From positions 46,900-110,899 of the forward strand of contig DASRVH010000107.1 in NCBI GenBank assembly GCA_035655155.1: a stretch of 64,000 nucleotides of DNA. Direction: 5' to 3'. Position 1 is the first letter of the stretch. Each line of letters starts with the position of its first letter. This document shows positions 60,434 to 64,000 of this stretch, in pieces. Source of the DNA: Lentisalinibacter sp035655155. Lineage in GTDB: Bacteria > Pseudomonadota > Gammaproteobacteria > Steroidobacterales > Woeseiaceae. The position numbers and the translations under genes were made by a program. The notes under the pieces are model-generated. The model saw only the letters and a program-made list of their open reading frames with translations. It did no database searches and was not told where the DNA came from.

Positions 60434-62458
60434 TCAGCCGGCCGCCACGTCCTCCAGCCCCAGCCCGACGCGGCGGATGCGCTCGATCTCGTCGCGCAGC
60501 TTCGCCGCCTCCTCGAACTCCAGGTCCCTGGCGTGGCGGTACATCTGCTGCTCCAGCCGGTTCGCCTTGCGCAGCAGCTCGTCCTCGCTCATGCCCTCCC
60601 ACTCGGGATGGTCCTCGGCCACCCGCCGGCGGCCGCGGCCCCGGCCCGGCGCCGAGCGCGCGCCCTCCATGATGTCCGCCACCTGCTTGCGGATGGTCTG
60701 CGGCGATATCCCGTGCTCCGCATTGAAGGCCTCCTGTTTCGACCGGCGGCGCCCCGTCTCCTCCAGGGCCCGCTCGATGGAGCCGGTGATCCGGTCCGCA
60801 TAAAGAATGGCCTTGCCGTGGAGATTACGGGCCGCCCGGCCGATGGTCTGGATCAGCGACCCCTCGGAACGCAGGAATCCCTCCTTGTCCGCATCCAGGA
60901 TCGCCACCAGGGAAACCTCGGGCATGTCCAGGCCCTCGCGCAGCAGGTTGATGCCCACCAGTACGTCGAACTCGCCGAGGCGCAGGTCGCGGATGATCTC
61001 CGTGCGCTCGACGGTGTCGATGTCGGAGTGCAGGTAGCGCACCCGCACCGAGTGCTCGGCCAGGTATTCGGTCAGATCCTCCGCCATGCGCTTGGTCAGC
61101 GTCGTGATGAGCACCCGCTCGTCCAGCTCCACCCGTTCACGGATCTCGGAGAGCACGTCGTCCACCTGGGCGCGCACCGGTCGCACCTCGACCTCGGGGT
61201 CCACCAGACCCGTGGGCCGGACCACCTGCTCGACCACCGCGTCCGCGTGCTCGTGTTCGTAGCGCCCCGGGGTCGCCGACACGTAGACGGTCTGGGGCGC
61301 CAGCGCCTCGAATTCGTCGAAGCGCAGCGGTCGGTTGTCCAGCGCCGAGGGCAGCCGGAAGCCGTACTCGACCAGGGTCTCCTTGCGCGAGCGGTCACCC
61401 TTGTACATGCCGCCGAGCTGGGGGATGGTGACGTGGCTTTCGTCCACCACCAGCATGGCGTCCGGCGGCAGGTAGTCGAACAGGCACGGCGGCGGTTCCC
61501 CCGGCGCCCGACCGGAAAGGTAGCGGGAATAATTCTCGATACCCTGGCAGTAGCCGAGCTCGGCAATCATCTCCAGATCGAACCGGGTGCGCTGCTCGAG
61601 ACGCTGCGCCTCCAGCAGCTTGCCGATGTCGCGCAGCACCTCAAGCCGCGCCTTCAGCTCCACCTTGATGTCGTCGATGGCGGCCAGGAGGCGCTCCCGC
61701 GGGGTCACGTAATGGGTCTTCGGGTAGACCGTCAGCCGCGGCACCCGGGCCGTGACCTCCCCGGTGAGCGGGTCGAACCACGCGAGCGACTCGATCTCGT
61801 CGTCGAACAACTCGATGCGCACCGCCTCGCGCTCGGACTCCGCCGGGAACACGTCGATCAGGTCCCCGCGCACCCGGTAGGTGCCCTGGGAGAGCTCCAT
61901 ATCGTTGCGCTTGTACTGCATCTCCGCCAGCTTGCGCAGGATCGTGCGCTGATCGAGCCGGTCGCCACGCACCAGGTGCAGCACCATGCTGAAATAGGCC
62001 TCCGGGTCGCCCAGGCCGTAGATGGCGGATACCGTGGCCACGATGATCGCATCCGGCCGCTCGATCAGCGCCTTGGTCGCCGACAGCCGCATCTGCTCGA
62101 TGTGATCGTTGATGGAGGCGTCCTTCTCGATATAGGTATCCGACGCGGGCACGTACGCCTCGGGCTGATAGTAGTCGTAATAGGAGACGAAGTACTCCAC
62201 CGCGTTATTCGGGAAGAACTCGCGGAACTCGCCGTAAAGCTGGGCCGCCAGCGTCTTGTTCGGCGCCAGGACAATGGTCGGGCGCTGCACCTGCTGCACC
62301 ACGTTGGCGATCGTGAACGTCTTGCCGGAGCCGGTGACGCCGAGCAGGATCTGGCGGGCGAGCCCGTCCCGCACTCCCTCGACGAGAGAGCGTATCGCGG
62401 CCGGCTGGTCGCCGGCGGGTTCGTAGTTCGAAGCCAGTGTGAAGCGTCGTTCGGACAT
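60434..62458 (-). CDS. uvrB: UvrABC excinuclease subunit B
   Basis: 674 residues. Helicase-like: Walker A LLGVTGSGKTFTIANV (about 36-51), beta-hairpin YFVSYYDYYQPEAYVPASDTYI, Walker B VVDESHVTIPQ, motif V/VI GINLLREGLDMPEVSLV and QTIGRAARN. The C-terminal UVR domain (about 630-665) is present for UvrC binding. It loads on damaged DNA for nucleotide excision repair. No clear LexA box is visible in the 146-bp divergent gap. Confidence 0.97.
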   Translation of the reverse strand: MSERRFTLASNYEPAGDQPAAIRSLVEGVRDGLARQILLGVTGSGKTFTIANVVQQVQRPTIVLAPNKTLAAQLYGEFREFFPNNAVEYFVSYYDYYQPEAYVPASDTYIEKDASINDHIEQMRLSATKALIERPDAIIVATVSAIYGLGDPEAYFSMVLHLVRGDRLDQRTILRKLAEMQYKRNDMELSQGTYRVRGDLIDVFPAESEREAVRIELFDDEIESLAWFDPLTGEVTARVPRLTVYPKTHYVTPRERLLAAIDDIKVELKARLEVLRDIGKLLEAQRLEQRTRFDLEMIAELGYCQGIENYSRYLSGRAPGEPPPCLFDYLPPDAMLVVDESHVTIPQLGGMYKGDRSRKETLVEYGFRLPSALDNRPLRFDEFEALAPQTVYVSATPGRYEHEHADAVVEQVVRPTGLVDPEVEVRPVRAQVDDVLSEIRERVELDERVLITTLTKRMAEDLTEYLAEHSVRVRYLHSDIDTVERTEIIRDLRLGEFDVLVGINLLREGLDMPEVSLVAILDADKEGFLRSEGSLIQTIGRAARNLHGKAILYADRITGSIERALEETGRRRSKQEAFNAEHGISPQTIRKQVADIMEGARSAPGRGRGRRRVAEDHPEWEGMSEDELLRKANRLEQQMYRHARDLEFEEAAKLRDEIERIRRVGLGLEDVAAG

Positions 62459-62544
62459 CGCTCGAGTCGGGAAAGCTGTGAGTATCGGCCCGGGCCGCTC
62501 TGACCGCCAAGCGGCACCAGGGGCACCAGGAGCCGCCGTCCCGG

Positions 62545-62573
62545 TTGGGGGCCTGACCGGGTTCCAGTAACAT
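62545..62573 (+). promoter_or_regulatory. Promoter of the aspartate aminotransferase gene
   Basis: TTGGGG (62545-62550) and TAACAT (62568-62573) with 17-bp spacing, about 30 bp ahead of the TTG start. Confidence 0.55.
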
Positions 62574-62604
62574 TCGGCGGAGAATCCCGCCCGGAGGCAA
62601 ACGA

Positions 62605-63805
62605 TTGAGTCTAACAGTTTCGAACCGGCTGAGCCGCGTGCGTCCCTCACCCACCATGGCCGTCACGGCTCTCGCCGCCGAGCTGCGTGCCGCCGGCAGG
62701 GACGTCATCGGCCTCGGCGCCGGCGAGCCCGATTTCGACACGCCGGAGCACATCTGCGAGGCCGCCATCGTGGCGATCCGCGCCGGCCGTACCCGCTACA
62801 CCGCGGTGGAGGGCATCGCGGAACTGCGGCAGGCCGTGGCGGAGAAGTTCCGCCGCGACAACGGCCTCGAGTACACGGCGGACCGCGTGATCGTCTCCGG
62901 CGGCGCCAAGCAGATCTGCTACAACGTCTGCCAGGCGGTGCTGGACCCGGGCGACGAGGCTGTCATCCAGGCGCCCTACTGGGTCTCCTATCCGGACATG
63001 GTGCGTCTCGCGGCCGGCGAGCCGGTCATCGTGGAGACCGGCCTCGAGAGCGGCTTCCGCATGCGGCCCGAGCAGTTGGAAGCCGTTATCACGTCCCGCA
63101 CCCGCCTCGTGATCCTGAACAGTCCGGGCAACCCCAGCGGCGCCGGCTACCGCCGTGACGAGCTGGCCGCGCTGGGCGAGGTGCTCGCCGGCCACCCGGA
63201 CATCGTCGTGGCCACGGACGAGATCTACGAACCTATCTGGTGGGCGGACGAGCCGTTCACATCCTTCGCCGAGGCCTGCCCGGCGCTGCTCGAGCGCACC
63301 GTCACCATCAACGGGGTCTCCAAGTGCTATGCCATGACCGGCTGGCGGATCGGCTACGCGGCCGGGCCGGCGACGCTCATCGGTGCCATGAAGAAGATCC
63401 AGAGCCAGAGCACCTCGAATGCGTGCACGGTCTCCCAGTATGCGGCGCTGGCCGCCCTGACCGGAGACCAGTCCTGCGTCGCCGATATGAACCGGGCGTT
63501 CCGGCAGCGGCACGACTTCGTGGTGGCCGCCCTGAACGCCATCGACGGCGTCGCCTGCCGTCCCGGCGAGGGCACCTTCTATGCCTTCGCCGACGCCCGC
63601 AAGGCCATCGCCCGCCTCGGCCTGGCCGACGACACCGACCTCTGCCAGATGCTGCTGAACGAAGCCGGCGTCGCGCTGGTGCCAGGGTCCGCGTTCGGCA
63701 GCATCTGGACATTTCCGGCTGTCGTACGCCTGCGGCCTGGAGACACTGCGGGATGCGCTCGGGCGGCTGCAATCGGCCCTCGGCGGGGGCGACGCGGTCA
63801 CTTGA
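62605..63805 (+). pseudogene. aspC: Aspartate aminotransferase, frameshifted near the 3' end
   Basis: TTG start with GGAGG seven bases ahead. Residues 1-366 are a normal subgroup Ib enzyme: GLGAGEPDFDTPEHI, YTAVEGIAELRQAV, NSPGNPSGAGY, DEIYEP, PLP Lys240 in INGVSKCYAMTGWRIGYAAG. At GSAFGS the frame breaks: removing one base at about 63703 restores SGHFRLSYACGLETLRDALG and a stop at 63803-63805, giving a typical 399-residue protein. As written, translation runs through the downstream tRNA gene to 63963. It is either a true mutation or a sequencing error. Confidence 0.85.
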
Positions 63806-63867
63806 CTTGGGTTGCCGCCTCCCCCAGAATTCTGCGCCTGCTGCGGCATGCCGCAGCGCCCTGCCAT

Positions 63868-63943
63868 TCCCCGGTAGCTCAGTTGGTAGAGCGGTTGACT
63901 GTTAATCAATTGGTCGCTGGTTCGAGTCCGGCCCGGGGAGCCA
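63868..63943 (+). tRNA. tRNA-Asn(GTT)
   Basis: 76 nt with encoded CCA. Acceptor TCCCCGG/CCGGGGA, D-arm TAGCTCAGTTGGTAGAGC, anticodon loop CTGTTAA (GTT), T-arm GGTTCGAGTCC. It lies 62 bp after the repaired stop of the aminotransferase gene. Confidence 0.97.
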
Positions 63944-63980
63944 GATTCCGGTATCCCCGGTAGCACCGGAGATGCCCTCG

Positions 63981-64000
63981 AAAGCCCGCCATCGTGCGGG
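63981..64000 (+). terminator. Probable tRNA-Asn terminator cut by the window edge
   Basis: AAAGCCCGC (63981-63989) and GCGGG (63996-64000) form a hairpin whose T-tract would lie beyond the end of the window. Confidence 0.5.

Noticed and set aside
62459..62604. LexA site between uvrB and the aminotransferase gene
   Set aside because: No CTGT-N8-ACAG or other recognised LexA palindrome was found.
63806..63963. C-terminal extension of the aminotransferase through the tRNA gene
   Set aside because: Product of the frameshift; the extension translates tRNA-Asn sequence and matches no aminotransferase.

Overview
The window is a gene-dense, high-GC stretch of a gammaproteobacterial chromosome. Several things point to the Xanthomonadales/Woeseiales/Steroidobacter part of the class: a fused aspartokinase/diaminopimelate decarboxylase, a bifunctional HisB, a TrpR-family gene at the head of the his operon, a DUF6491-type lipid-free exported protein, REP elements of the GTAGGAG type, and the infC-rpmI-rplT-pheST-ihfA-merR cluster. 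This placement rests on remembered gene order and family distribution, not on a database search. There are no insertion sequences, integrases, phage genes or CRISPR arrays.

Layout. 1-3.9 kb: a cut-off exported DUF6491 protein, a mercaptopyruvate-type sulfurtransferase and the electron-transfer flavoprotein genes etfBA. 3.3-11.2 kb: two related membrane proteins, an NADP-dependent oxidoreductase, a Prx5 peroxiredoxin, a TRAP transporter whose binding protein is divergent from its permeases, a GST, an AhpD-like protein and a GntR/FCD regulator. 11.3-19.2 kb: a divergon (HMG-CoA-lyase-like / hyuA / hyuB leftward; class III CoA-transferase / isochorismatase-fold hydrolase / two-domain VOC protein rightward). 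Its two promoters each carry a TTGTATAC operator, 63 bp apart. 19.3-29 kb: two acyl-CoA dehydrogenases, a 2Fe-2S ferredoxin, a complete TonB2-type energy-transduction operon with a TtpC-like protein, and a quinone oxidoreductase.

29-50.5 kb is an amino-acid block. leuA-ilvE-leuC-leuD-leuB lies behind a leucine-codon leader peptide and attenuator. metB-metY-metX (leftward) lies behind a SAM-I riboswitch. A TrpR-family regulator with a 20-bp palindromic operator precedes hisG-D-C-B-H-A-F-E, where hisF appears to begin with ATT and hisI is missing. lysC-lysA (fused) and ilvD follow leftward. Three separate regulatory mechanisms (ribosome-mediated attenuation, metabolite-binding RNA, protein repressor) therefore sit side by side in about 10 kb.

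50.6-64 kb: a tail-anchored Ser/Thr kinase coupled to an FAD-linked hydroxyacid dehydrogenase, a divergent class III nucleotide-cyclase-like protein, tRNA-Pro(GGG), merR-ihfA-pheT-pheS-rplT-rpmI-infC (leftward; infC starts with ATC; three REP units lie between infC and rpmI), tRNA-Val(GAC), uvrB, an aspartate aminotransferase gene broken by an apparent one-base insertion, and tRNA-Asn(GTT).

The genes work together as amino-acid biosynthesis (Leu/Ile/Val, Met, His, Lys/Thr precursors) beside organic-acid or CoA-thioester catabolism feeding electrons through acyl-CoA dehydrogenases and ETF.
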